64,000 nt of DNA from JARRLC01 sp050290865 (GCA_050290865.1 JBNKIW010000007.1:1-64000), one strand, 5' to 3'. Positions 18,367 through 27,843 are shown, counted from the stretch's first letter. Numbers and translations are program-made. Notes: generated from the letters alone by a model not told the origin.

Positions 18367-19287
18367 ATGAGTTTGCGGGCAGCTACGCGCGTGGGGACGA
18401 TCGCCGTGCTATTGTGGTCGTCGCAGGCGTCCTTGACGGTGTTGGCGAAAGGCATTCCGCCGCTGCAACTCGTGGCCATGAGCTTCACGCTCGGCGCGGC
18501 CACCGGTGCCGCCGGTCTTCTGGTGCGCCCTCAGATGCGGCATGAGCTGCGCCGCTTCACCGCTCCGGCAGCCCTTCTGGGTGTCGGCGGGCTGCTATTT
18601 TACCACACTTTCTATTTCGTCGCGCTCGATCTTGCGCCGCCGCTGGAAGCCAGTCTCATCAATTATCTCTGGCCATTGCTGATCGTGCTGTTCTCGGCTG
18701 CGCTTCCGCGGGTGGGGCGGCTGCATTGGCACCATTTGGCGGGTGCGCTGCTGGGCCTGGGCGGCGCGGTGCTCGCGGTATCCAAGGGCGAGGCGGTGCG
18801 GATCGAGGCGTCGGCGATGGCGGGGTATGGCGTGGCGATGGCGGCCGCCGTAACCTGGGCAGGGTATTCCGTCCTTTCGCGCCTGTTCGCAGCGGTGCCG
18901 TCGAGCGTGGTGATGGTGTATTGCGCTGCGACGGCGATTGTGGGCGGGCTGGCGTCGCTGGCGCTGGAGAATCCCGTGTGGCCGCTCGACGCGCGGCAGG
19001 CACTGGCGGTGGCCGGGCTTGGCCTGGGGCCGTTGGGGCTGTCGTTTTATGTTTGGGATTACGGCTGCAAGCACGGTGACCTGCGCGTGCTGGGCGCTGC
19101 CGCCTACTTCGCGCCGCTTCTGTCTTCCGCGCTGATGATCGCCTGCGGTTTGGGGGAGGGAAGCCCCATGCTCTGGCTGGCGGCAGCCGCTATCGCAGGC
19201 GGCGCCGCTCTTGCGTCCAAAGATCTTCTGTTCAAACGGCGAGCCGTGCCGAATGCTGCCTCGCCAGCCAAGCCCACCACGACCTGA
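18367..19287 (+). CDS. EamA/DMT-superfamily transporter
   Basis: The 306-residue protein has about ten hydrophobic segments in two homologous EamA halves, the usual drug/metabolite transporter design. Recognisable segments are VGTIAVLLWSSQASLTVL near the start, LEASLINYLWPLLIVLFSA, and in the second half LGPLGLSFYVWDYGCKHGDLR with LSSALMIACGL. This resembles aromatic amino-acid exporters of the YddG type (the WDYGCKHGD pattern), but the substrate is an inference only. ATG 18367 has a strong purine-rich ribosome site. It is monocistronic, convergent with the NYN gene. Confidence 0.85.
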   Translation: MSLRAATRVGTIAVLLWSSQASLTVLAKGIPPLQLVAMSFTLGAATGAAGLLVRPQMRHELRRFTAPAALLGVGGLLFYHTFYFVALDLAPPLEASLINYLWPLLIVLFSAALPRVGRLHWHHLAGALLGLGGAVLAVSKGEAVRIEASAMAGYGVAMAAAVTWAGYSVLSRLFAAVPSSVVMVYCAATAIVGGLASLALENPVWPLDARQALAVAGLGLGPLGLSFYVWDYGCKHGDLRVLGAAAYFAPLLSSALMIACGLGEGSPMLWLAAAAIAGGAALASKDLLFKRRAVPNAASPAKPTTT

Positions 19288-19404
19288 CGTGGCTGTCGCT
19301 GCCGACCGAACAAATCGCTCCCCGACAGCTCAACATGCGGTCCAGATACCCGCGCAAACAGTGCTCTCGTGCCTTCTGCCGGATCAGCACTGCCTCCGCG
19401 GAAC

Positions 19405-21183
19405 TCAACCGTGCTTGAGGAAACTGTAGCGAAGGTTGCCAGTCTGGCCTGGCGCCGCAGGCTCCGCCTCTGACTCCTGAAGCCCATATTCCGGTACCGG
19501 CGCTTCTCCAGCATTCGCGGGAGAGGGCAGGCCAATGCCCGGCTGGCCATAGCGGCGCGGCAGATCATGCGGATGCATAGACGGCAAGTCCCCCTTTTGC
19601 TCCGCTGTGGGGGCATTCTGCCCGGTCCACTGGCTGGCGCCGAACCACACTTGAATGAGCTGGCACTCGTCGTCGGTCAGGCCGACTCCGGCCTGCGAAC
19701 AGTGGGCGAGCACATAGTCCCGGTATGCGCGGGCCACGGCGGCGGGTGATCGGGAGTGCTCCAGCCACGGATCGATCTCGTCGACGGCCTCTATGACGAA
19801 CCCAACGTCCTTCGCCCCAAGCTTCAGCCCGGCTTCGGAAGCACGCTTGACGACAGCATCCGCCGAACGGCCCGGCGCGAACCCGTTCTCGCGCACCTCT
19901 GCCGCGATCAGCGTGAACAGGAGCTGATATTCGCTCGGCGGCAACGGTGGCGCCTTGCAGGCTTCGTAGATGCGGGTAATCGAGCGCTGCAGTTCGGCCA
20001 GACGGCCAGAGTTGCCCCCCTGCGGCTGGCGCTGTGCCGGCGCGCCCTGCGCGATGGCCTGTGCGGCGAGGTGCGCTTCGGCAGGCTGCGGCTCGTCGCG
20101 CAGACGGTGCTTCGAAGGGTTGTAGACGAAATGCGGTGGTTTCTCCGTCAGGCGGAGGTTCTCCGGTAAATTCTGCGTGAGGAAGTTCAGGAAGCCGCCG
20201 GACCCGGCCCAGTTGGTGCCGATAGTCTTCGGGTGCCCCAGCGCCTTCTGCGCCCGGTCGGCGAGATAGGCGAGCGGTACCGGCTTCTCCGAGTTTTCCA
20301 CAACGTCGAGAACCAGCTCAAGGATCTCGCTGCCGATGACCTTGAAATCGTCAATCAGCGACTGGATCGCGGCATCCGCGGTCCCGCCGGGGGACGCGCG
20401 GCGCTTCTGGCTCGCATCGGCCACGGCGGCGGCGACCGCGGGTTGCAACTGGCGTGGCGGCAGGCTCGGAGCCGCTGAGCGCTGCGGCGCCTCAAGAGTG
20501 GGGACGCGCGCCGGCTGCTCGAGCGCAGGGGCGCGCTGCTGCGGCGGCGCTTCCAGAGTGGCGGGCGACATCTGCCCGTGATCGTCGCCGAGCAGGGCCT
20601 CCGGCTGCATCAGGCAGCGAATGAGATCCTCCTCACGGATGCGGCCGTCGGAAAACGCCTTGTAGTAGGGCGACGTGTAATCGTTGGCGTAGATGATCGT
20701 CTGCCGGTTGTGCGAGCGCAGGCTGAGCAGCACCGGCGTGAAGTCGGCGTCGCCGGACAGAATGATGAATTCGTCGAAATGTGTCGGATGGTCGAGATAA
20801 TCCCGCACGTCGCAGGCGATGCGGATGTCGGAGCTGTTCTTGAACTGCGATGTCAGATGCGGGCAGTCCACAACTTCCAGTCCTGCGCGCATGAAATTAT
20901 GGCGCACGAACGCGAACGAGCAGGGATCGCCCGAACCCTCGCGGCCACTGCGCCGCGGGACCGGGTTGCCGTAGCACCGACCGACGATGATCTTGCGCCG
21001 CACCGCAGGCGTCGGGGCGTCTGTCCGGACAAGAGCGCCGGAGACGATTTGCGACAGCCAGAAAGTCGGGTTTCTCGCAAAGCGCGCAGCCGCTTCTTCG
21101 TCGCGACCTTTAAGCGACAAATATATATTATCGAAGTCGATGAATAGCGCGGATAAATGAACACCCGCGTGTCCCGGAAGCAT
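19405..21183 (-). CDS. NYN-domain (LabA/PIN-like) protein with C-terminal OST-HTH-like regions
   Basis: The 592-residue protein begins with a NYN domain: FIDFDN (D16, D18), SSDIRIACDVRDYL (D119) and ILSGDADFTPVL (D145, D147), the acidic residues expected of a PIN-like RNase. A Pro/Ala/Gln-rich linker at about 205-260 follows. Two predicted globular segments (about 270-355 and 400-475, the latter EYQLLFTLIAAEVRENGFAPG and ASEAGLKLGAKDVGFVIEAV) resemble LOTUS/OST-HTH RNA-binding modules. The C-terminus is low complexity. The fold suggests RNA cleavage or binding, but bacterial members are poorly characterised. Start ATG 21183 has GGGGTG upstream. Confidence 0.8.
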   Translation of the reverse strand: MLPGHAGVHLSALFIDFDNIYLSLKGRDEEAAARFARNPTFWLSQIVSGALVRTDAPTPAVRRKIIVGRCYGNPVPRRSGREGSGDPCSFAFVRHNFMRAGLEVVDCPHLTSQFKNSSDIRIACDVRDYLDHPTHFDEFIILSGDADFTPVLLSLRSHNRQTIIYANDYTSPYYKAFSDGRIREEDLIRCLMQPEALLGDDHGQMSPATLEAPPQQRAPALEQPARVPTLEAPQRSAAPSLPPRQLQPAVAAAVADASQKRRASPGGTADAAIQSLIDDFKVIGSEILELVLDVVENSEKPVPLAYLADRAQKALGHPKTIGTNWAGSGGFLNFLTQNLPENLRLTEKPPHFVYNPSKHRLRDEPQPAEAHLAAQAIAQGAPAQRQPQGGNSGRLAELQRSITRIYEACKAPPLPPSEYQLLFTLIAAEVRENGFAPGRSADAVVKRASEAGLKLGAKDVGFVIEAVDEIDPWLEHSRSPAAVARAYRDYVLAHCSQAGVGLTDDECQLIQVWFGASQWTGQNAPTAEQKGDLPSMHPHDLPRRYGQPGIGLPSPANAGEAPVPEYGLQESEAEPAAPGQTGNLRYSFLKHG

Positions 21184-21524
21184 TATTTTACACCCCGCTG
21201 AAACCAGCTTTACCGCTTACGAAGCGGAAGCCGGTTATTATTGTCTGCTGGGACACACCACGAAATTGCCCTCTTGCTTCGCCGAATGCGATCCCGCCAG
21301 ACCGCCAACGGCTACGGTGTGTACCAGTTTCCTTATTTTCCCCTTCCCGGCAGGCCCCTAGTTACCTCCTGACCAGGCGAATCGTACTTCCCCCTTCGCG
21401 TCCGATTAAAGGACAATCATGCATCTGCCGCAAGTGCTCTCGAACACTGTCAGCCTTATCCACATCCGTAGTAGGGCGGAGCCGCAGATCGCGCCGAAAA
21501 CGTGCCACAACCGCACTTGTTGGG
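21184..21524. other. Intergenic region with no confident gene
   Basis: This 341-base stretch lies upstream of the minus-strand NYN gene and downstream of the minus-strand glyoxalase II gene. A minus-strand frame at about 21362-21571 ends MHDCPLIGREGGSTIRLVRR, but it has no recognisable family and overlaps the glyoxalase gene end, so I do not call it. AT-rich patches near 21184-21250 could hold the NYN promoter. Confidence 0.4.
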
Positions 21525-22295
21525 TCAGAAATGATCCCGGCGCTTCCTAAGTTCAGCAAAGATTGTGGCAAGGCGTTGACCGGTCATGCCCAGTGTCGCC
21601 TGAATCTCGGCGCTGTCTGGTCGCAGGAACGGATTCGTGGCCTTTTCCGTGGCCAGAGTAACCGGAAGTGTGACCGAATTCGCACGGCGAAGCGTTTCCA
21701 CTTCGGCTGCTCGCTGTTGCAGCGCGGCATTGCCGGGCTCGACGGTGAGGGCGAAGGCGGCGTTTTTGAGCGTATATTCGTGCCCACAAAAAAGGAGCGT
21801 TTCGTCCGGTAGCTGCATCAGCTTTTGCAAAGAGCCCCACATCATGGTGGCGTCGCCCTCGAAAAGCCGTCCACAGCCAAGCGAGAACAACGTATCGCCC
21901 GCGAATACGAGCCCGGCACCGGGCAGCCAGTAGGCGACGGCGCCGAGCGTATGGCCCGGGACACCGATCACGCGAACTTGAAGCCCCCCGAAGGCGAACT
22001 CCGTGCCGTCTTCAACCTCGAAATTGACGCCGGGAATGCGGCCGACATCCCGTTTCGCTGCCACGATGGTGCAGCCGGTCTCCTGCTGCAGCTCCTCATG
22101 TCCGGCGGTGTGGTCGCCGTGATGATGGGTGGTGAAGATGTGCGTCAGCCGCCAGCCCTTCTGGCGGAGCGCCTCACGGATGGGTTCGGCGTCCGGCGTG
22201 TCGATGGCAGCAGTCAGGCCGTGGCCGGGATCATGGATGAGGATGCAGAAATTGTCGTCGCAGCAAACGAACTGCTGAACGTCGAGGGCCGCCAT
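21525..22295 (-). CDS. gloB: Hydroxyacylglutathione hydrolase (glyoxalase II)
   Basis: Glyoxalase II hydrolyses S-D-lactoylglutathione to D-lactate and glutathione, finishing methylglyoxal detoxification. The 256-residue protein carries the binuclear metal motif THHHGDH (H57, H59, D61, H62), then GHTLGAVAYW, FAGDTLFSLGCGRLFEG and FCGHEYTLKNAAFA, and the C-terminal NPFLR. ATG 22295 is chosen for GGAG just upstream and for the typical family start; the frame is open further but unsupported. It diverges from a methyltransferase gene, a pairing I recall as common in alphaproteobacteria. Confidence 0.93.
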   Translation of the reverse strand: MAALDVQQFVCCDDNFCILIHDPGHGLTAAIDTPDAEPIREALRQKGWRLTHIFTTHHHGDHTAGHEELQQETGCTIVAAKRDVGRIPGVNFEVEDGTEFAFGGLQVRVIGVPGHTLGAVAYWLPGAGLVFAGDTLFSLGCGRLFEGDATMMWGSLQKLMQLPDETLLFCGHEYTLKNAAFALTVEPGNAALQQRAAEVETLRRANSVTLPVTLATEKATNPFLRPDSAEIQATLGMTGQRLATIFAELRKRRDHF

Positions 22296-22418
22296 CGTTG
22301 TTTTCTCCCGGATTGCGCTTGGCATGCGCGGTTTTGACCATTTGCAGATTCTGCTATCATAGGGTGACTTCCTGGCCAACCTCGGAGAAAGCGCCGCCTG
22401 CGGCCGGCGAACACCAGC

Positions 22419-23198
22419 ATGTATCTCGATGTTCAGGAGTTGAACGGTTTCTACCAGACGCCACTGGGCATGGTGGCGCGGCATCTGCTTGCCTATCGCA
22501 TCCGCACGCTGTGGCCGGACGTGCACGGCGAGAAGGTGCTGGGCATCGGCTTTGCCGCCCCTTTCGTACGGCCCTTCCTTGGTGAGGCCGGGCGCGTCAT
22601 CCTTGCAATGCCGGAGCAGCAGGGCGCGATCCGCTGGCCGCAGGAAGCGCCGTCGGCCACCTTTCTTGCCAGCGAAACGCAGCTTCCCCTTGCCGATGCG
22701 TCGGTGGACAAGGTGCTGGCGGTGCACTGCCTGGAAAGTTGCGACGCGGTGCGCACCTTCCTGCGCGAGATCTGGCGGGTGCTGGCGCCCGAGGGGCGTC
22801 TGCTTCTGATCGTGCCGAACCGGCGCGGACTATGGGCGCGTTTCGACACCACGCCCTTCGGCCAGGGCCATCCCTACAGCCGTGGCCAGATCAAGCGGCT
22901 CCTGAGCGAGTGCCTCTTTGACACCACGGAATGGTCGTCCAGTCTGTTCATGCCGCCGCTCAACTGGCGGATTGTGCTGAAGACGGCGGTGCCGGTGGAG
23001 CGGGCCGGGCATTATGGGTGGCCCGGCTTTTCCGGCGTGCTGATGGTGGAGGCGCAGAAGCAGCTCTATGCGCCAATCGGCCGGTCAGCGCCCGCCAAGG
23101 CCAAGCTGCGAACCGCCAACGCGGCCTCGCAACCGGTGAACCAGAGCGCGCAGCATGAAAAGAAGCAGGGGCCGTGCGCGCGGCGCGACCGGACATGA
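22419..23198 (+). CDS. SAM-dependent methyltransferase (class I)
   Basis: The 259-residue protein has a class I methyltransferase core: motif I region VLGIGFAAPFVRPFL, an LPLADASVDKVLAVHCLESC segment and EIWRVLAPEGRLLLIVPNRRGLW, typical of the Methyltransf_11 group. Motif I departs from the usual GxGxG, having GIGFA. The C-terminal 40 residues are basic and low complexity. The stop overlaps the start of the MobA-like gene (ATGA at 23195-23198). It is divergent from gloB, so a role in the same stress response is possible, but the substrate is unknown. Confidence 0.8.
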   Translation: MYLDVQELNGFYQTPLGMVARHLLAYRIRTLWPDVHGEKVLGIGFAAPFVRPFLGEAGRVILAMPEQQGAIRWPQEAPSATFLASETQLPLADASVDKVLAVHCLESCDAVRTFLREIWRVLAPEGRLLLIVPNRRGLWARFDTTPFGQGHPYSRGQIKRLLSECLFDTTEWSSSLFMPPLNWRIVLKTAVPVERAGHYGWPGFSGVLMVEAQKQLYAPIGRSAPAKAKLRTANAASQPVNQSAQHEKKQGPCARRDRT

Positions 23199-23782
23199 AT
23201 GTCGCCGCACTGCTGCTGGCCGCCGGGCTGTCGGCGCGCATGGGGGCGCGCAACAAGCTTCTCATCGGTATCGGCGGCGAGCCGCTCGTGCGGCGCGTGG
23301 CGCGCGCCTACCTGGGAGGGGGCGTGACGCTGTATGCCGTCGTCGGTCATGAGGCGCCGCTGGTGCGGGCCGCGCTTGACGGCCTGCCGGCGACGTTCAT
23401 CGAAAATCCCCGGTATGCCGGGGGACAGGCCGGTTCGCTGCATGCGGGGTTGCGCGCCATGCATGCCGGCCATGATGCCGTGCTCGTCGCGCTCGCCGAC
23501 CAGGCGGCGCTCGAAGCCGGAGATATCGCCGGTCTCATCCGCGCCTTCGCGAGCGGGGACAGGACACAAGCCCTCATCCCGTTTCATGCGCGCAGGCGCG
23601 GCAATCCGGTGCTTTTGCCCAAGGCCGTGGCGGCAAGGCTTGCCGCGGCGCCGGGTGAGCCAAGCGGGCGCGAATTCTTCGCCACCCACCCGGAACTCGT
23701 GAAACGATACGACGCGCCGAACGACCATTTTGTCATCGATATCGACACGCCCGAGGACCTCGCCTCCTTTTCTCCACGGTAA
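23195..23782 (+). CDS. MobA-like nucleotidyltransferase (molybdenum-cofactor type)
   Basis: The 195-residue protein starts with the nucleotide-binding loop LLLAAGLSARMGARNKLL, then ENPRYAGGQAGSLHAGL and VLVALADQ (metal-binding Asp region), and ends HFVIDIDTPEDL. This is the NTP_transf_3 family, including molybdenum-cofactor cytidylyl- and guanylyltransferases such as MocA and MobA. ATG 23195 overlaps the upstream stop; a GTG at 23174 is an alternative. No molybdoenzyme lies beside it, so cofactor specificity is open. Confidence 0.82.
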   Translation: MNVAALLLAAGLSARMGARNKLLIGIGGEPLVRRVARAYLGGGVTLYAVVGHEAPLVRAALDGLPATFIENPRYAGGQAGSLHAGLRAMHAGHDAVLVALADQAALEAGDIAGLIRAFASGDRTQALIPFHARRRGNPVLLPKAVAARLAAAPGEPSGREFFATHPELVKRYDAPNDHFVIDIDTPEDLASFSPR

Positions 23783-24004
23783 ATTCCGGCTGGCACTCCG
23801 GCACCCTGCGTGTTAAGGCCACGCCCATGCTGTCCCGCGCCAAACATCGCTGGCTTATCGCCCTTCGTCACTCTGCCGGGACGGATTCCTAGTCGCACGA
23901 CTTCATTCATCCAACCGGCTCGTGGCAAAGGCGGGGCGGATGGATCATCACCATAATCCAGAAAAAACCCGAGTTTTGACGCGAGCCATGCATCGGACCC
24001 TGCC

Positions 24005-24967
24005 ATGGCTCATACTGCTGCAACCATCGCCGACGCGCCCGCGCCCAGTCCCAACGGGGGCTATATTCTCGCCGCAACGGGTGCCGCGCTCTTTTCCACC
24101 AAGGGCATTCTGATCAAGCTCGCCTATGGGGGCGGGGCGACGCCCGATGTCGATACGATCACCCTTCTGGCGCTGCGCATGGCGTTTGCCCTGCCTTTCT
24201 TTGCCGTTATCGGTGTCCTGGCCTGGCGGGCACGCGCGGAGGAAGGCTACGCGCCCCTCTGCCGTGGCGACATCCTGCTGGCGGCCTTCCTCGGCCTGCT
24301 GGGTTATTACGTGTCCAGCTATCTCGACTTCAAAGGGCTGGTGTACCTGTCCGCTCAGTTCGAGCGGCTGATCCTGATGACCTACCCGCTTTTCGTGACG
24401 CTACTCGGGGCGGCTTTCTTTGGCGGCGCGATCACGGCGGCGGGCGTTGTCGCCCTGCTCGTCAGCTATAGCGGTATTGCCGTGATCTTTGCGCACGGCG
24501 CCACGGCAACGGGCGAGCATGTCATCCACGGCGTGGCCTTCGTCGCCAGCGCGGCGTTCACCTTCGCTTTGTATCAGTTGCTGGCGCGGCCGCTGATTGT
24601 ACGCATCGGCTCGCGCGTGTTCACGAGCATCGCCATGGGGGCGGCGGGCGTGGTGGTGCTGGTGCATTTTCTGGCGGCGGGCGGGCTCGCGAGGCTCGAC
24701 CAGGTTCCGGTGCGGGTCGTGTGGCTGGCGGCGGCGATGGCCGTCACGGCGACGGTGCTGCCGTCCTTCATGCTCAGCGCGGCCTTGCGGCGGATCGGCG
24801 CCCAGGCGGTCTCTGCGATCGGAACCGTCAGCCCGGTGGCGACAGTGGTGATGGCCATAGCTCTGCTCGGCGAACCGTTCACGGCGACAGACGCGCTTGG
24901 CACAGGGCTGGTCATCCTGGGCATCGGGCTCTTCACTTGGCATGATTCGCGCCGGAGGAGGACATAG
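24005..24967 (+). CDS. EamA/DMT-superfamily transporter
   Basis: The 320-residue protein has about ten membrane segments in two EamA repeats. Landmarks are ILAATGAALFSTKGILIKLAY, LGLLGYYVSSYLDFKGLVYLS and in the second half IGAQAVSAIGTVSPVATVVMA followed by FTATDALGTGLVILGIGLF. It is an inner-membrane metabolite exporter of unknown substrate. It shares no close similarity with the exporter at 18367 beyond the family. A 222-base non-coding gap precedes it; the following gene is rpmH, with its own promoter. Confidence 0.83.
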   Translation: MAHTAATIADAPAPSPNGGYILAATGAALFSTKGILIKLAYGGGATPDVDTITLLALRMAFALPFFAVIGVLAWRARAEEGYAPLCRGDILLAAFLGLLGYYVSSYLDFKGLVYLSAQFERLILMTYPLFVTLLGAAFFGGAITAAGVVALLVSYSGIAVIFAHGATATGEHVIHGVAFVASAAFTFALYQLLARPLIVRIGSRVFTSIAMGAAGVVVLVHFLAAGGLARLDQVPVRVVWLAAAMAVTATVLPSFMLSAALRRIGAQAVSAIGTVSPVATVVMAIALLGEPFTATDALGTGLVILGIGLFTWHDSRRRRT

Positions 24968-25024
24968 AGCGGCGCCTTCGAGCGGGACAAACCGGTGAAA
25001 ACGCCGGGAGAGCCTTTTGCGCGT

Positions 25025-25054
25025 TTGACTTGCTCCCGCCCGGGCACCTATATC
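25025..25054 (+). promoter_or_regulatory. Sigma-70-type promoter of rpmH-rnpA
   Basis: TTGACT at 25025-25030 and TATATC at 25049-25054 are spaced by 18 bases and lie 79 bases before rpmH. The match to the housekeeping consensus and the position fit a strong promoter for a ribosomal protein gene. Confidence 0.6.
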
Positions 25055-25133
25055 AGTTCCGATCAGGGAACAAATCGAGGCCATCAGGGCGTCCGGCTGT
25101 CAGTGGAGGGCGCGAGGCAGGGCAGGATCAGCG

Positions 25134-25271
25134 ATGACGAAACGTACCTACAATCCGAGCACGTTGAAGCGCAAGCGCAACCACGGCTTCCGTATGCGCA
25201 TGGCGACCAAGCAGGGGCAGCGCGTGCTGGCGCGGCGCCGTGCCAAGGGCCGCAAGCGCCTGAGCGTGTAG
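25134..25271 (+). CDS. rpmH: Ribosomal protein bL34
   Basis: The 45-residue product begins MTKRTYNPSTLKRKRNHGF and ends GRKRLSV, the universal L34 sequence, highly basic. It is a component of the large ribosomal subunit. It starts the conserved rpmH-rnpA-yidC block, with rnpA starting one base after the stop. Confidence 0.97.
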   Translation: MTKRTYNPSTLKRKRNHGFRMRMATKQGQRVLARRRAKGRKRLSV

Positions 25272-25272
25272 C

Positions 25273-25698
25273 TTGCGGCTTGAGACGCTCAAGACGAGGC
25301 GGGAGTTCGCGCGTGTTAAGGACGGCGGCAAATGGGCTGCGAAAAGTTTCGTGCTGCAGGCTATAGTGCGCGGCGACAGCGGACCGGCGCGGTTCGGCTT
25401 TACCGTCAGCGGGCGCTCGCTGGCTGTGAAGGACGCAAGCGGCGTGACGAAACGCGCGGGCGCGGTGGTCCGCAACCGGGCGCGGCGCCGGCTGAAGGAA
25501 GCGCTGCGGCTGCTGGCGCCGGTTCACGCTCGTCCCGGATTTGATTATGTGGTCATTGGCCGCCGCGAAGCCCTTCACCAAAGCTTCGCCGATCTGCTAG
25601 AAGACGTGGCACTCGCATTCGCCAAGGTGCACCGTCCGCCACGTGCCAGGAACAGGCGGCCCGGCGCGGAGCGCGGCAGAACGGAAGTGAAAAGTTAA
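25273..25698 (+). CDS. rnpA: Ribonuclease P protein component
   Basis: RnpA binds RNase P RNA and helps remove tRNA 5' leaders. The 141-residue frame starts with TTG at 25273, the only sensible start right after rpmH. It has the family sequence LKTRREFARVKDGGKW, a central FGFTVSGR and the diagnostic RNR motif VVRNRARRRLKEALR. The C-terminal 25 residues are a basic tail longer than in E. coli. Confidence 0.95.
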   Translation: MRLETLKTRREFARVKDGGKWAAKSFVLQAIVRGDSGPARFGFTVSGRSLAVKDASGVTKRAGAVVRNRARRRLKEALRLLAPVHARPGFDYVVIGRREALHQSFADLLEDVALAFAKVHRPPRARNRRPGAERGRTEVKS

Positions 25699-25743
25699 TC
25701 GGGCGGCGCTGGCCAGCCTCTTGTTTGGAAGCGATTATCGGGT

Positions 25744-27609
25744 ATGGACGAGAACAACCGTAATTTTCTGCTGGCCCTGATGCTTTCGGTCGCGGTGCTG
25801 TTCGGCTGGCAGTATTTCTTTGTGCGGCCTGGCCTGGAAGAGCAGCAGCGCCAGGAGGAGCACCAGCGGCAGGTGCAAAAAGGCAACGGTCAGCCGGAAC
25901 TGCCGCAGGCGGGACGCGCCGGCCAGTCCAACGTTCCGCAGCCGGCCACGAAGCCGTCGGGCAGACCCGCGACGCCCTCGACGCTGCCGCCTCTCATGCC
26001 GCTCCAGCCCACGCGCGAGGCGGCGCTCAAGGCCAGTCCGCGCATCCCCATCGACACACCGAGCCTGAAGGGCTCGATCGGCCTGAAGGGTGCGCGCATC
26101 GACGATCTGGTGCTGAAGCATTACAAGGAGACGGTGAAACCGGACAGCCCGCTGGTGACGCTGCTGTCGCCCTCCGGAAGTCCGAAGCCCTATTACGCCG
26201 AATCGGGCTGGACGGTGGCGCCCGGCGAGGCCGTGAAGGTGCCGAACGGCGACACGCTGTGGAAGGCGGAAACGAAGAACGCGCTGTCGCCCGGCCATCC
26301 AGTGACGCTCGTCTATGACAATGGCGATGGCCTGATCTTCCGGCGCACGATCGCCGTCGATGCGGATTACATGTTCACCATCACGCAGGAGGTGGAGAAC
26401 AAGACCGGCAAGGCGGTCACGCTCTACCCCTATTCGCTGATCTCGCGGCATTACCGGCCGGAGGTGTCGGGCTTCATGATCCTGCATGAAGGCCTGATCG
26501 GCGTGCTCGGCGACGAAGGGCTGAAGGAAATAACCTACAAGGACATCGCGGAGGACAAGAAAGAGACCTTCAAAGCCACGTCAGGCTGGCTCGGCATCAC
26601 CGACAAATACTGGGCGACGGCGCTGATCCCCAGTCAGAATGCGCCCTATGAGGCCTATTTCCAGGAGTTTCCCGCCAGCGGGCCGAATAGCCGCGAGACG
26701 TTCCAGACGCTCTTCCTGCTCAACCCGGTGACCATCGCGCCGGGCACCAGGCAGGCCGAAATCTCGATGCTGTTCGCCGGGGCCAAGCAGGTCGATCTCG
26801 TTGACGGCTATGAGGCCAAGTACGGCATCAAGATGTTCGACAGGATGATCGACTGGGGCTGGTTCCCGTTCATCACCAAGCCGCTGTTTCAGGCGCTCGA
26901 CTTTTTCTACCGTCTCGTTGGGAATTTCGGGATCGCGATCCTCATCGTGACCGTGCTCGTGAAGCTGGCGTTCTTCCCGCTGGCGAACAAGTCCTATTCC
27001 TCGATGAGCAAGATGAAAAAGCTGCAGCCGGAGATGAAGCGCATCCAGGAGCGCTACGCCGAGGACCGGATGAAGCAGCAGCAGGCGATGATGGATCTGT
27101 ACAAGAAGGAGAAGGTCAACCCGATGGCGGGCTGCCTTCCCATATTCATACAGATCCCCGTGTTCTTCGCGCTCTACAAGGTCATTTTCGTTACCATCGA
27201 GATGCGGCAGGCGCCGTTCTTCGGCTGGATCCAGGACCTGTCCGCGCCCGATCCGACGACCATTTTCAACATCTTCGGGCTGATCCCGTGGACGCCGCCC
27301 GCGTTCCTCATGATCGGTGTCTGGCCCATCCTCATGGGTATGACGATGTGGGTGCAGATGAAGCTGAACCCCTCGGCGCCCGATCCGGTGCAGCAAAAGA
27401 TCTTCACCTGGATGCCAGTGTTCTTTACCTACCTGCTCTGCGCGTTCCCGGCGGGCCTCGTCATTTACTGGACGTGGAACAACCTGCTCTCGATCCTCCA
27501 GCAATGGGTGATCATGCGGCGGCAGGGCGTCGAGGTGAACCTTTTCGAGAACATGGGTCTCACCAAGCTCATGGACAAAATGGCGAGCAAGGGGCGGCCG
27601 GCCGAATAG
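25744..27609 (+). CDS. yidC: Membrane protein insertase YidC
   Basis: YidC inserts and folds inner-membrane proteins, alone or with SecYEG. The 621-residue protein is the Gram-negative type: N-terminal anchor (NFLLALMLSVAVLFGWQYFFV), a Pro/Gln-rich linker, a large periplasmic P1 domain (to about 370) and the conserved insertase core. The core includes FGIAILIVTVLVKLAFFPL, SMSKMKKLQPEMKRIQERY, and NPMAGCLPIFIQIPVFFALYKV, ending with VIYWTWNNLLSILQQW. It follows rnpA by 45 bases. In many proteobacteria engB or mnmE follows; neither does here. Confidence 0.97.
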   Translation: MDENNRNFLLALMLSVAVLFGWQYFFVRPGLEEQQRQEEHQRQVQKGNGQPELPQAGRAGQSNVPQPATKPSGRPATPSTLPPLMPLQPTREAALKASPRIPIDTPSLKGSIGLKGARIDDLVLKHYKETVKPDSPLVTLLSPSGSPKPYYAESGWTVAPGEAVKVPNGDTLWKAETKNALSPGHPVTLVYDNGDGLIFRRTIAVDADYMFTITQEVENKTGKAVTLYPYSLISRHYRPEVSGFMILHEGLIGVLGDEGLKEITYKDIAEDKKETFKATSGWLGITDKYWATALIPSQNAPYEAYFQEFPASGPNSRETFQTLFLLNPVTIAPGTRQAEISMLFAGAKQVDLVDGYEAKYGIKMFDRMIDWGWFPFITKPLFQALDFFYRLVGNFGIAILIVTVLVKLAFFPLANKSYSSMSKMKKLQPEMKRIQERYAEDRMKQQQAMMDLYKKEKVNPMAGCLPIFIQIPVFFALYKVIFVTIEMRQAPFFGWIQDLSAPDPTTIFNIFGLIPWTPPAFLMIGVWPILMGMTMWVQMKLNPSAPDPVQQKIFTWMPVFFTYLLCAFPAGLVIYWTWNNLLSILQQWVIMRRQGVEVNLFENMGLTKLMDKMASKGRPAE

Positions 27610-27660
27610 CCGTGAGGCCTCTCCCCGCTGCGAGGAGGCTTGCGGCGGGGTCTACTTGGT

Positions 27661-27697
27661 GGCCCGGCGCTGCTGTCGGGCCTCTTACTGCTCTTTC
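27661..27697 (+). terminator. Possible terminator after yidC
   Basis: GGCCCG (27661-27666) pairs with CGGGCC (27677-27682) across a ten-base loop, followed by a pyrimidine-rich stretch ending CTCTTTC. The T-tract is interrupted, so this is a weak candidate. Confidence 0.3.
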
Positions 27698-27843
27698 ACA
27701 ATTTCCGGTGACGGCGGCCATGTGCAGCCGTCATTCCGGCAGAGCGGCGCGTTACCGGGAAAGCGCGCTGAGGCCTGACCGACACGGCATTTTAATTCCT
27801 GTCTGCTAACCGTTTGCTCTCACGCATAAAATGGAGCAGACCG

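Noticed and set aside
21362..21571. Minus-strand 69-codon frame
   Set aside because: Overlaps the gloB end, has no ribosome site or family match.
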